Shown in pieces: positions 51,960 through 63,865 of a stretch of 64,000 nucleotides of DNA. The stretch lies in NCBI GenBank assembly GCA_964036295.1, contig OZ038469.1, positions 3,364,067-3,428,066 on the forward strand, written 5' to 3'. The position numbers and the translations under genes were made by a program. Every line of letters begins with the position of its first letter. Within the stretch, counting starts at the first letter, position 1. Below the pieces are notes generated by a model. That model was not told the DNA's origin. It did not search any database and saw only the letters and a list, made by a program, of their open reading frames with translations. Origin of the DNA: Plumapathes pennacea (Eukaryota; Cnidaria; Anthozoa; Antipatharia; Myriopathidae).

Positions 51960-53840
51960 TTTAGTCTGTATTTATGGGATCGATTTTGCCTTTTTTTGTC
52001 TGAAATTAGGGTAGTTGACTTTGCATATTTTGGTATTTGGTCTAAAATAGAAGCGTTGGCTAAAATCACAGTACTTGCATGGCTTCAAATGAATGCTTTT
52101 ATTTTCAAAATGCTGTATACAGAGCGAACTGGAAATCAAAGGATTTTAAGACCACTAACAAATCCAATACAAAATTAAAATTTGTCACATCTTTTAGAAA
52201 TAACTACTACCTCTTTGAGCCCAGTTAAACCTGCGAAGGTACAACTGTGTCATAGTCTGACTTTGAGAATAAAGATGCTCTTTTCCTCCAAAACTAATGC
52301 AACCTGAAAAAAAGCCATCTCATCCTTTTGAGAGACCATGCACTACATAGCAAAACTATACAAACTCTACATTTGGCTGGGATGGTCCGCGCCTGTGCCT
52401 CTATTGGCTTCTCCGCCAAGTGTATAAATATAAGTTAAATATACCCCGACTTAGCGGCGGTTAGTCATTTTAAGCCACTATAGCTGCTCCACTTTCTACT
52501 TAAACTATACAAAAAAATAATATACTCTGATTAAAAAGCGATCTCAATTTGAGAACACTAGCTAAACCTACAAACTGTCCGTATGTTTGTTCAGGGCAGT
52601 CACCCTTCATTACTAAAAAGCGATCTCAATTTGAGACCGTTGCATCTAACCCTAACCGAGACATGCAAGTCATATAAGTTTAAACGAGATGTGGCGTTTC
52701 TTCCTACCACTAACTTTTATCTAAATTTGCAAGATAAGCGCTGTACAGCGGAACCACTACAATAAATAAACGAAAAGCTGCATACACGATTTGCTTTGAG
52801 GTGACATGTCTCAGCATGCTGCTAAAATCTAACGTATAAATGAATTGTTCAGTTTACACTGTTTTCCACGCAAGTAGCTTTAGGACACAACGAAAATACG
52901 TTTTTCGGTCGTGCGGTCACCCTATTTTTGTGTCAGCGGTAATTGCACACAACTGCAGCTCAGTCAAACACTTGTAAAACCTCAAGACTTAGCCGAGGAA
53001 CTCAATACTAGGACTCTATACTTTATATAGTTCAACTATAACATAAGTTGAGCACAAGAAGACCAGGGCTTGCATACGAGGTGAAATTTTATCTCGAGTA
53101 AATTAGACCTACAAACGCTGACGTCAAGAACGTCTGTCCGCGGTGTCACATGAGCAATGGAGCTCGACTTAATTTATGAGTGATTCTCCTGAAGTCAGAA
53201 AATTGAGGGCTGATCCATTACGTCGTCCGTCACAATCGAATCGGAGTGTGATCTGAAGAAAGTCTGTCAATGACGTCACATGGGTCAGCGGCTGGTTACT
53301 GAAGGCTCTGCATCCGCTGCTTGCTGTGTATTAAAAAGAAAAAAACTATAAAATTAATCTGATGAAATTCCGATCACCGTCAGTACGCTGACCGATGGTT
53401 AACTTCGCTACCGTTATAGTTCATAAGGAACATTATTTTTCCGACTGTGGAAATTCGGGAAATGCAGGACTCCAGATAAATCTGAGGGAAAAGTTTTTCT
53501 TCAACTCCGGACAGTGAAACTAGTAACGGCTCTTAACGTTAGCGTTTTGTACAAATTTAAACCACAAATGAGGAGAGTCTTCAATCGTATTTACCTTGCG
53601 CAGCCGGACAGAAAAATTTAAATGTCAAACCCCGCCATTTTGAACCTTAAAGAATAAACACCGACATAACATGGAGAGAGCGGGAATTTCAGAAATGACT
53701 TGTGCAAACAGTGCGCTGGTGTGGGAAATGTTGTTTATTCCAGAGAAGCATCCAACACTTTGAGAAAACGATAAGATAATCCAGAGTTTGTAGTTTTATA
53801 TGAAGTTCAGTTCACTTACTGTGCTGTGACATCCTGTAGA
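51960..53840. repeat. Array spacer segment C, copy 4
   Basis: Full-length copy between gene 4 (3' side) and gene 3 (5' side). Leader L1 donor at 53595; gene 4 poly(A) signal at 53734-53739. Confidence 0.85.
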
Positions 53841-53842
53841 TT

Positions 53843-56800
53843 CTAGTCAATGTCCATCCTCTCTGTCAACGTCAAGAAAAGCTTTATTTACAAATGTCAT
53901 TTTTATAACGGTCAGTACAGTCTTCCCCAAATAGAGCCGTATTAAAATAATATCTCAATTAGCACCTTGTGAACGACTGCATACAAATGGCAGCGCACCT
54001 AGGGAAAATACTAGTCTGGAAACACACACACACAAAAAGCAACGGCTATGGAGAACCACAGTCAGCTTATTCGGGTTGATGACGTCACGAATGGTCCGCT
54101 GATCCAGGGATTTGTATGGGAGATTTTCAAATTACGTTTTACGCATGAAAATAATTAATATTACTGTTAAAATCCGTCTAAAAACAGAAAGAGTTCTTAA
54201 TTGCCGCTTATGATGACCTTCGAGGCGAGTTAGCGCCGATTTAGCGATCTCCTCGAAAGTTATCATAACGGCCTACGGGCATTAGATAGTATTATATTCA
54301 CGCGTAAAACGAGATTTGAAAGTCCCCCATACAATTCCCTATTGGCGGATCAGTCGTGACGTCATCAGCCCGTATTGGCTGCCTGTTTAAAAGAATGATG
54401 AAATCCTATGAATGTTGAATACCTCGCTCCAGATCATCCCGTCTTCCAAACAGCTCCACTGCCAGGTCTCTGTGTTCTCGTCGCATCAGTCGATAAACGT
54501 CACTCAAGTTGACAGCTTGATCCAGCACGTGAACTTCGTTAACAAACGCCGCGTGTGTCTGCATCAGTACCAATTTCCCGTGGTCATCAAAGCAAGGAGA
54601 CCCGGATGCGCCGAACGTCATGCTGGGTTCCATGAGCGTCTTGCATGGGTGGAAAAGATTAGCAAACTGGGGGCGACCGACCAGTCCCTGAACATCTGGG
54701 TGGTTTGGAAGTCGTTCCTCACAGCACAGGTTCACTGTCTTGAACCATCCATTGCAGTGACCAATCAGGTGAAACTTATGGCTTTGATTGACATCTTCCA
54801 GGCGACTTCCCAACGCAGGCGGTAGATTATGGTCACGTGGTGCTCTAAGTTGTAGCACAGCGACATCCAACTCCTCGCTTGACCACTGAACACCTGGTTC
54901 AAGTCGTTCAATCACTTGTACTGCTTCCGTTGACTCGTGATAATTGAAACACACCTCAGCTGATTCACCAGACAACGATCCTTCACCAACAAGCCCTAGT
55001 GATGTAAGCAAAGATTATCGTTAATTCCTGAGCCACGCTTGGGCTAAATTCTCTCAACCTTACCTGAACAAAATGTGTGAGTACTGTTGGAGGAATTTCT
55101 AGTTTGACCAGATTTAATAACTCAAGCGAGAGATCTTAAGATAGGTCGATATTACTTTTTAGTGGTGATATTTCATTATTAGTAATCGAGCATCATACAT
55201 AACATGTCCATTTTCCATGAAGTGAATGAATATTTGCAAATATCGTCTTTCTAGTAAAAACACCAAAGTTCTTCCGACTTACCGCAGATCCCGGCGACCA
55301 CGTGATGGCATGTCATCACGTGACATGGGCCAACTCGGAACACAGTTCCCGCGTACCAACCTCCAGTGGACGTCTTTGCACGGATGATCCCCACAGATTT
55401 GCACAAGGTGCCTAACAGAACGACAAACTCGGCTGAGATTCCTCCGGTGCCCAAACGGCCAAATTGCACCAAACGGAATTCCTTTCCTTTCCATTCTGTA
55501 CTGAGACGCTGGGTGAATCTGTCCAGACATTCCTTGTGTCGACGAGGCAGAGCAGAAACGTCTGTTGGAAAAAAAAAACGTAAATTAACTAAATATGAAC
55601 TCACCCACCATGCAAAATAATGAAACTTGTCACGAAGATTTATCTTTCTTTCTCGTGAACATTATTTTTAACGATATTCGAGGCAAATCTCAGCAAAGCT
55701 GGTATATGTTTTCTTGTAGAAGCCAGGAGAAAAACAGTCATCGAATCTTGACATCCCAACAAGATTTACCTTGGACTTAGACCTTAGAATTGAAGAATTT
55801 TGCATGCGGTAATTCCTGTCTTTTGAAATTTTGCATTTTTGTGATGGCAGACTATAATTTCCTTACCTTTCACGGGGTACATCAGACAAGACGGCACTTT
55901 CATCGTATCATCACGCTCGCACGTCATTTCAGTACACTTCTCGGGAAATGGCTCACTCTGCATCTGGCTGCCGGGGAATTTATCCGGCTTACTGATGCCA
56001 TATTGAAGACAGTGTGGACACAAAAGCCAGTTCTCCCACTTTACACCAGGCCACTCGCTCATCACGCTCTTCATCTCCTCATCAAGAGCCGTCAGTACCG
56101 TCCAGAGATCACCAATGTCTTGTCCTTCCACTGTCAGACTAATCACAGTTTCCATCCCTCGAATGACGCGGTGAACCACAAGACGGCTTAGGTTAATGTT
56201 AGCATACACCCCGTCTTTCCAGTCTATCCGGCTCTTCTTGTCGTGAACATGGCGGTGCAGGCGAACGGCAAACTTCTCATAGAGCGGAGGAGGGCAAATG
56301 GACCGGAACTCGTACTCAAGACTGAAGCGAAGGCATCCCCTGTCGGGGGGACCAAATAACATCTGCTGTATCGCTGTAGTATCTGGGACCCCATCCATCA
56401 AGAACCAGGGGATGCGAAGGCTAGCCACTTGGCCGTCTTCATTTGTACATAGAGAATAACACAAGTCCAGGTGCATGAACAAGTGAATCATAGCATCCAA
56501 AACACTTTCGTCCTTGTGTTCCCATAGAAACTTCAACAATTCCCTTGGCATAATTCCTTGTCTCAGCAAATCCATTTTGACTTGCTTGAGTTTGCTTTGG
56601 GTGAATGTTTTGTGAAAGGGAGTGTCCTTGTCGTAGCTTAAAGATTCTGTTTCTAGACGCTTTGAGAAGACGGCTTTTAACAGGTCGGTCAGGAACTCGG
56701 GGTTGTGGAATACATACTGCGCAAGTTCAGGAGTGTCGCTGTACCACAGAATTGCGCCAATTGCGTGAAAAAACTTCAAAATGGATTTGATTTTTTTCTC

Positions 56801-58657
56801 ACGACCAAAGACTACTCCTGTGCAACCTTTCGTCACACATGTTACCAAACACTTTCCTCGCCTAACCTCTTTATCTGCTGCTTCGACATCTTCCAAATCC
56901 AAATAAGGCTTTGTTCTCATAGAGGGACTTTGCAAGCCCTTGTACAATTCTAACCAAGCAGGTGGCACTAATTTTCCTTTTTCACAAACAAGGCTCACCA
57001 GCTTCTTCCGAAACTCTGGAATTCCCATCATGGTTTCCGACGAAACCACATCGATGCTTGGAATATCCTTACACTGCAAGTCTTCTCTCTTCCATTGCTC
57101 ATCAACACTCGATTCGATGCTCTTACACTTCTCTAAAGCCTGGTCCTGCTTGAGCATGTCGGCATGTGTTCCTACTATCCTAAGGGTAGCCGTCGGCACA
57201 CGAGTGAGCAACGTGCTGAGCCAGCTCTCGATGTCTCTGTGGTAGTTCTTTTCTGAGAATTCGGCTAAGTTTACCACAAGTAAAAATATTGCATTTTGTT
57301 CAACGAATAGATGGTGCACAACTTTATACCAGTCGTTCCCACCAAAGTCAATCAAAAAAATGCACAGGTTCTTCTCTTTTTCCTGCAGCTCCCACGTGAT
57401 TCTGTCTATAACTATCGTCCTGTCCTCTACGTCGACACAGGACGGTCTGTTGTTGATCAGTGTTGTAGCAAGACTTGTTTTTCCTGCTCCACTAGAACCA
57501 AGGAAGACAATCTTCTGGTGTACAGACCTGCCATATCGAACACCAACAAGATAAATGAACACAGCTTCCATCCCTTGCTGGCATACTTCAATTGGAGGGA
57601 TTTCCATCGGATTAGGCAACATCTCTAATGTTCTTAAACGTTTCAGTTTTGTGAGATTACAAGGGATCTCCCTTAATTGATTGTTGCCTAGTTGAAGCTC
57701 GTCCAGTTGCACTAAATCACAGATTTCTTCAGGCAAATCACTCAACCTGCAGTCCGTGAGACGCAGCTTTCGAAGTTTCTTCAAATTTGAGAAGCCCACG
57801 GGGAGGCTCTTTACTAATTGATTCCAACTCAGATCCAACTCTTCCAGTGACGTCAACGAAGTGATGTCTGTGGGTAACTCTGTCATTCGACAATTCTTGA
57901 TATCCAGCTTTTGAAGTTTCTTCAAATTAGAGAAGCCCACGGGGAGGCTCTCTACTGGATTCCAACTCAGATCCAACTCTTTCAATGACGTCAACTGAGT
58001 GATGACAGTCGGTATCTCTGTCAACTCACAACCCCGTATAATCAGCTTTCGAAGTTTCTTCAAATTTGAGAAGCCCACGGGGAGGCTCTTTACTGAATTG
58101 AAACTTAGATACAACTCTTCAAGTGACGTCAACTGAGTGAGGTCTGTCGGTATCTCTGTCAACCCACATTCCCACATATTCAGCTTTCGAAGTTTCGTCA
58201 AATTTGAGAAGCCTGTGGGGAGGCTCTTCACTGAATTGTTACTCAGATCTAACTCTTCCAGTGAAGTCAACTGAGTGAAGTCTGTCGGTATCTCTGTGAA
58301 CCCACAACGCTCCATATTCAGCTTTTGAAGTTGCTTTAAATTTGATAAGCCATCGGGAAGATTCTTTACTGTGTCATTGCTTGAGATGTCCAATGTCTTC
58401 AGAGTGGTAAGTTGCATTAAGACTGATACATTCTTTAGCTTGCATCCCTTTAGAACAAGCTCTTGTAAGTTTTTCAACTTCAACAAACTTTCTGGGATAT
58501 CAGGTATGGGAATGCCAGACAAGTCAAGGACTTCGACTTCCGTCATCATTGACACATCCTCTGGGACTCTCATCAAACCACTATTGCTGAAGTCTAGTTT
58601 CAGTCTCCCAGCAGCGTCTCTTGTTACCAGACCTCTTAAATCTTCGACTGTCCACAT
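53843..58657 (-). CDS. LRR-Roc-COR-trypsin-like protease fusion, gene 4 (about 1,220 aa)
   Basis: Large exon from 58690 (acceptor TTTTGCAG), ATG 58657 (MWTVEDLRG), donor AAAG|GTAAGG at 55867. Exon 2 is 55561-55283 (one extra codon, TSTGGWYAG), exon 3 is 54995-54423, and the proposed last exon 53862-53843 ends TAG. The 3' intron holds a MITE. Shortest LRR part, about 4 doublets, one of which has an extra residue (SWNQLVKSLP). Roc P-loop GSSGAGKTS is near residue 384, with DFGGNDWY and THAD; the COR-like region and CPHC/CTEMTC follow. The triad is His1017 (CHHVV), Asp1067 and Ser1154 (GASGSP). Intron B is only 287 bp against 791 bp in genes 1 and 3. If the last donor is not used the frame ends at 54406. 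Confidence 0.85.
54063..54381. mobile_element. MITE with about 75-bp terminal inverted repeats
   Basis: Unique to the gene 4 unit. Both ends read inward as CGGG[T/C]TGATGACGTCACGA..., continuing through TTGTATGGG and GTTTTACGC, so the inverted repeats are about 75 bp with scattered mismatches. The interior holds a second inverted pair (TTATGAT...TTCGAGG near 54210-54275), so the whole 320 bp could fold into a nested hairpin. It has no coding capacity. It lies in the last intron, or just past the coding end, of gene 4. Confidence 0.85.
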
Positions 58658-58690
58658 CTTTGATGAAGCAGACGTTCACTAAAACTTTGA

Positions 58691-59355
58691 CTGCAAAAGC
58701 AAATGTTCTATTTTGTTTTATTTTATTAGCCTCGCTGAAAACTAAATGATAATAAGAAAGACTATGGCAGGGTTACAACGACAGCATGGTCAGACTGCAG
58801 GCCCATATATATTAAACTTGCCGTAGAAAAATTATTTTTCTATTTAACTACAAAACACAACTTAAATTAACGAGAAAACTTAAAATGACTTGATGAATCT
58901 TGAAACAACATTTGACAGGATGCTCGAGTTTGGGTGGGATGTTGCATTTAACACAAACAGCTCTAAATGTTTGAGGATTTCGAAGGTCGCAGGTGTTAAT
59001 ATTGTCTATTGAGGTGAAATAGTAATTTATCATAACAGATGTAAAATAGTTGGAAGTTATCTGTGCTGATGTGTAGTACATCAGCTGCCAAGGTGTTCCA
59101 AACTCTGGTTGTTCTAACTAGAGATGATTGCTAATTCACATCATGTCCGCCACCATTTTCTTCACACGTTGTGCTTTTCTTAGGATGATGAAGTGTTATA
59201 TTGCATACTGTGAAAAGCTGGATTGTAAGTTATGTCAAGTAAAACAAAAACACCAACTGGATGTGTAGGGGTAGAATAGCGGACAGCATCACAACAAAAT
59301 GGCTGCTTCTGCCCACCATTTTCATATGAGAAAAGTAAAAGGCTAAACATGTGTT
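58691..59355. repeat. Class B spacer, first part, copy 2 (upstream of gene 4)
   Basis: Uninterrupted counterpart of 46171-46835. Serves as the empty-site reference for the retroinsertion in the gene 3 unit. Confidence 0.8.
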
Positions 59356-61695
59356 GGATGAAAGATTACCTAGGTTTGCATACCTAAACATTAAATTTTT
59401 CTAAACCAAGCTGGTATACAACTTGATGCAAAGAGGGCCTAAGTCTTCCTACCCCCCCCCCCTCTCCCCCCCCCCCCCCCACACACACAACCCCAAGCCA
59501 TAAACAAAGGTACGCAAAAAAGCGTATGTGGAGCTATTTGCTAGTTGATGATAGTGCACACATGCATACATGCATGAACTTTATTAAAGTGTCAAAATCT
59601 TCTAGCGTGTCACATGTGATATACTGATCGGGGACACTTAAAAAATAAAAAAATATATATATGATGCATGATAGTTCGTGATCAATCAAGTGTGAAAGTT
59701 TGAATTATCATCACCATTTGATCAGGGTTTTGACCTAAGCCAGCTGAGTACTATGCATGACCAAACACAAATGCACAAACATGATATTTTGTTATAATTA
59801 TTTTGAGCTGATCGACACACAAGGAGCAAAATATAGCTTCCCAAACTAATTCAAGTCGTTGTGTAAATTTCTGTGAAGTAAACCAGATTTTGACTTGCTA
59901 TATACTTTGTAAAGTAACACACTCCAGCCAAACAAACCTGTTTCTCGTGATCTTCATAAGGTTGTGACAAGGATTCACGGTAAAATTTCCTATCGATTTT
60001 TCAGTTATATCTTTAAAATTCTGCTCCCCTATGATATACAGATGATTAGCGACAAAACCAATCCAATTTTATAAACAAACAACTTAGACATACCACAGTC
60101 GATCTGCATCCTGCAATTTATGTCATGAAATCATGTGTGAACAAACATACCAGTGAACGAAAGGAACTGAATTAATGCTTTACCTTTGATAAATCACATC
60201 TCATACTGTAGTCACACCATACAGATCATACAGCTGTGTTCTTTCTTTCACGAGCGAAGCGTCGCAAATACTGCGGCAATGTGTGAATATGTCAGTCAGG
60301 GAGCTGAAAGGGGAGCAGAATTTCCAAATACAACCAAAGAATCGGCAAACTTACAGCCGCCGACTAATAGTGCCTTCAGATTCACCGCGTGCAAGAAATT
60401 ATATTTAGAAGACCCCTCCCTGGAGAGGAAATTTGGCATCTGACATTCCGACATTCTGTCGCAAAGTTGTAGCCTTAGCAGGTAAACTCTTTACTTTCTC
60501 GAAACTTTCTAGCAGATCCTGTACTTCAGCCCAAGGCACCGGGAAATTGGGATCTTTGCTACTGATTTGTGGTAGCAAACACTATCAGGATGGGGTGGAT
60601 TGAAACGCACCCCAGCATCATTCCCTTGCTGCAGCATTAAACTGAAGCTGATTTGGAGTTTAGTTTGATCTTTGTGTCGCTCGGAAATTAGTTTTAAATC
60701 TTGTAGTGCTTTTCACGATGTATATAGTTTCGATGAACGTTTTAAATACAACACCAAAAGAGTTCATCGCACCTGCACTGAATCATCGCTAAAGAGAAAA
60801 TCGAATTTGATCAGCGTATGGGTAGAACTCAGGAACTTTCTTTTAATAAACACCTAGAGCATAACAAAAGCGAAACCCCTCACCTTGTTAAACTCGCTTG
60901 CGTTCGAAGGAATCCGTTTCAGTGGTTTGTTTCTGCTAGTACATAGCTGTAAAGGATCGAGAAGAAACATATTGTAAGTCTTACAGCACATTTATATTCT
61001 TGAAACCTTAATGTACGTACGTATGGTAAATCGATCGACGATTTGAAAAATAAACAAACATGGTGTCGCAAAAAACCCAACTTCACCTTCATCTTCGCTC
61101 GCATCATCAGTAAACAGGCACACTGTTATACAAGATCCCTTTTCCTGAGTAATGATTTTCATTAAATCCACCTGAAATGCGTGCTGATACTGTTATGTTA
61201 CAAACCTGCCTTCCTCAGCAAAAACTTGCTGAGGGGCTGAAGAAGCATTCCTTTATCACACGGGAATGCTTCCAACCGGTAAAACCGGAAATCAGTGTGT
61301 ACCGTGGGTGGACAAGCTATGCAGAGTATTCGTGCTAAGACTGGAGCCCGTTTGACCCCCTCCCGCAGTGTTGTTATGTCAGCGGTCGCCCCGCGACAGT
61401 AATAACTGACAGAAAACTGACACAGATTGAAGTATCCCAGCCTTCATGTAGTGATAAAGAAACGTCACACCGGAGTGAAATACTGTGTACAAAGAAGAGC
61501 GTAAAGCAGAATATCTAGGGTCAAATAGCGTTTTGGAGCGTGCAAATAATACTTTTTCATAGGAAATTAACGCTTATATTAATTATTTTCGACTTAAATT
61601 AACGCTGTTCGGAGAAGAAATTCCCGGAGAGGGTACTCTCATACAAAAGCCACATACTGTATGTGCCGCCCTAAAGGGTATCGTTCTCAAGCATT
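59356..61695. repeat. Class B spacer, second part, copy 2
   Basis: Counterpart of 47167-47322 plus 49786-51955, without the 2.5 kb insertion. Holds poly-C/(CA)n at about 59451-59487 and the L2 donor at 60884. No intact gene seen. Confidence 0.8.
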
Positions 61696-61699
61696 TTAG

Positions 61700-63840
61700 T
61701 CTGTATTTAGGGGATCGATTTTGCCTTTTTTGTCTGAAATTAGGTATAGTAGACTTTGCATGTTTTGGTATTTGGTCTAAAATAGAAGCGTTGGCTAAAA
61801 TCACAGTACTTGCATGGCTTCAATGCTTTTATTTCCCAATGCTATATACAGAGCGAACTGGAAATCAAAGGATTTTAAGACCACTAGCAAATCCAATACA
61901 AAATTAAAATTTGTCATATCTGTCATGAATAACTACTACCTCTTCGAGCTCTTTAAAAAAGCTGGGAGAAGCTGCATTTTGATCTTGGGAGTGAAAGGGT
62001 TAAACCTGCAAAGGTACAAGTGTGTCGTAGTCTAACTTTGAGAATAACGATGCTCTTTTCCCCTAAAACTAATACAACCTGAAAGAAAGCCATCTCATCC
62101 TTTTGATAGACCATGCACTATATAGCAAAAGTATACGAACTCTACATTTGGCTGGGATGGTCCGCGCCTGTGCCTCTAGTCGCTTCTCCGCCATAAATAT
62201 AAGTTTAATATACCCCGACTTAGCGGCGGTTAGTCATTTTAAGCCACTATAACTGCTCCACTTTCTAATTAAACTATACAAAAAAGAATATACTCTGATT
62301 AAAAAGCAATCTCAATTTGAGAACACTAGCTAAACCTTCAAACTGTCTTACGTTTGTTCAGGGCAGTCACCCTTTATTACTGAAAAGCGACCTCAATTTG
62401 AGACCGTTGTCATACAAATTTGATAGATGTAGCATTTCTTCCTACCGCTAAACTTAATCTAAATTTGCAACAGAAGCGCTGTACAAGCGGACCCGCTACA
62501 ATAAATATACGAAGAGCTGCACACATGAGTTGTTTTGAGGCTACATCTCTCAACTTGAGAGAAGTACATGCTGCTAAAAGCTAACGTACAAAATGAAATG
62601 CTCTGTTTACACTGTTTTCCACGCAACTCGCTCCAGGACACCGCAAAAAACCGTTTTTTTTTTTCGGTCGTGCGGTCACCCTGTTTTTTAAGTCAGCGGT
62701 AATTGCACAAAAGTGTGGATTCAAGTGCAGAATTTGTAGCTCTGTCTAACGCTTGTAAAACCTCAAGACTTAGCCAAGGAACTCAATACTAGGATTCTAT
62801 ACTTTTAGTTCAACTATAACATAAATTGTGCACAAGAAAAGCAGGGCAGAGGTAAAATCGAGTTGACGACAAACGCTGATGTCAAGAACGTATTTTCGCG
62901 GTGTCACATGAGCAATGGAGTTCGACTTAATTTATGAGCGATTCTCCTGAACTCAGAAACTTGAGGGCAGACCCATTACGTCGTCCGCCACAATCGAATC
63001 GGAGTGTGATCTGAAGAAAGTCTGTCAATGACTTCACGTGGGTCAGCGGCTGGTCACTGAAGGCACTGCATCCGCTTGCTTCCTATTTATTTCCAAAAAG
63101 ACAGTAATATTAATCAGAGAAAATTCCAATTACCGTCAGTACAAGCACCAACGGTTAACTTCGTTTTCGTTAGATTTGGAACATTATTTTTCCGACTGTG
63201 GGAAAACTCGGGAAATGCAGGACTCTAGATAAATCTGGGGGAAAAGTTTTTCAACTCCGGACAATGAACTCAAAGGCTCTTCATGTTAGATCTTTGTAAA
63301 AATTTGAACGACAAATGAGAAAAGTCTTTAATCGTATTTACCTCGCGCAGCCGGCCAGAAAGTTCCAAATGTTTGCTAACCCCCCTTGGCGGACAAAATT
63401 ATTAAAACATCCCCCTTCCCCCCATTCAATGTTGATAAATTAATTATTTAACCACGGTTTTCCGTCAAAGTCTTACCGGAACTCTTCCAAATTCAAGCTA
63501 CAACATTGGTACGGGGAGGGGGGTGCTTTGGAACTGGGTGACTCACAGCATGGTAGTTTTAACAAAAGTACGACATTTAAAGCATGTGTCAACACGTTTT
63601 GTCCGCGATTGTAGCCCCTTGGCGAAAAGTCAAACCCCGCCATCTTGAACCTTAAAGAATAAACACCGACATAAGATGGAGAAGGCGGGAATTTCAGAAA
63701 TGACTTGTGCAAACAGTGCGCTGGTGTGGGAAATGTTGTTTACTCCAGAGAAGCATCCAACACTTTGAGAACGATAAGACAATCCAGAGTTTGTAGTTTT
63801 ATATGAAGTTCAGTTCACTTACTGTGCTGTGGCATCCTGT
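61700..63840. repeat. Array spacer segment C, copy 5
   Basis: Most diverged full copy. Leader L1 donor is GCGAG|GTAAAT at 63342. A 258-bp insertion splits the L1 segment. Confidence 0.8.
63373..63630. mobile_element. 258-bp insertion in leader L1 segment
   Basis: The other copies read AAATGTCAAACCCCGCC here without a break. The insert starts TTGCTAACCCCCCTTGG and ends CCTTGGCGAAAA. The ends are weakly inverted: both read inward to GCGGACAAAA. Likely a small non-autonomous DNA element with a possible GT target duplication. Confidence 0.5.
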
Positions 63841-63845
63841 AGATT

Positions 63846-63865
63846 CTAGTCAATGTCCATCCTCT
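63846..63865 (-). CDS. Proposed last coding exon of a fifth array gene (rest beyond right edge)
   Basis: The 20-nt phase-1 exon (acceptor GTTGACAG, then codons for RMDID and TAG) matches the last exons proposed for genes 1, 3 and 4. The upstream 3' intron sequence also matches up to base 64000. The poly(A) hexamer is AGTAAA rather than AATAAA. This implies that the array continues to the right. Confidence 0.45.

Noticed and set aside
52645-52660. Telomere-like CTAACCCTAACC
   Set aside because: Only one and a half units, and other spacer copies read CTAAACCTAACC at the same place.
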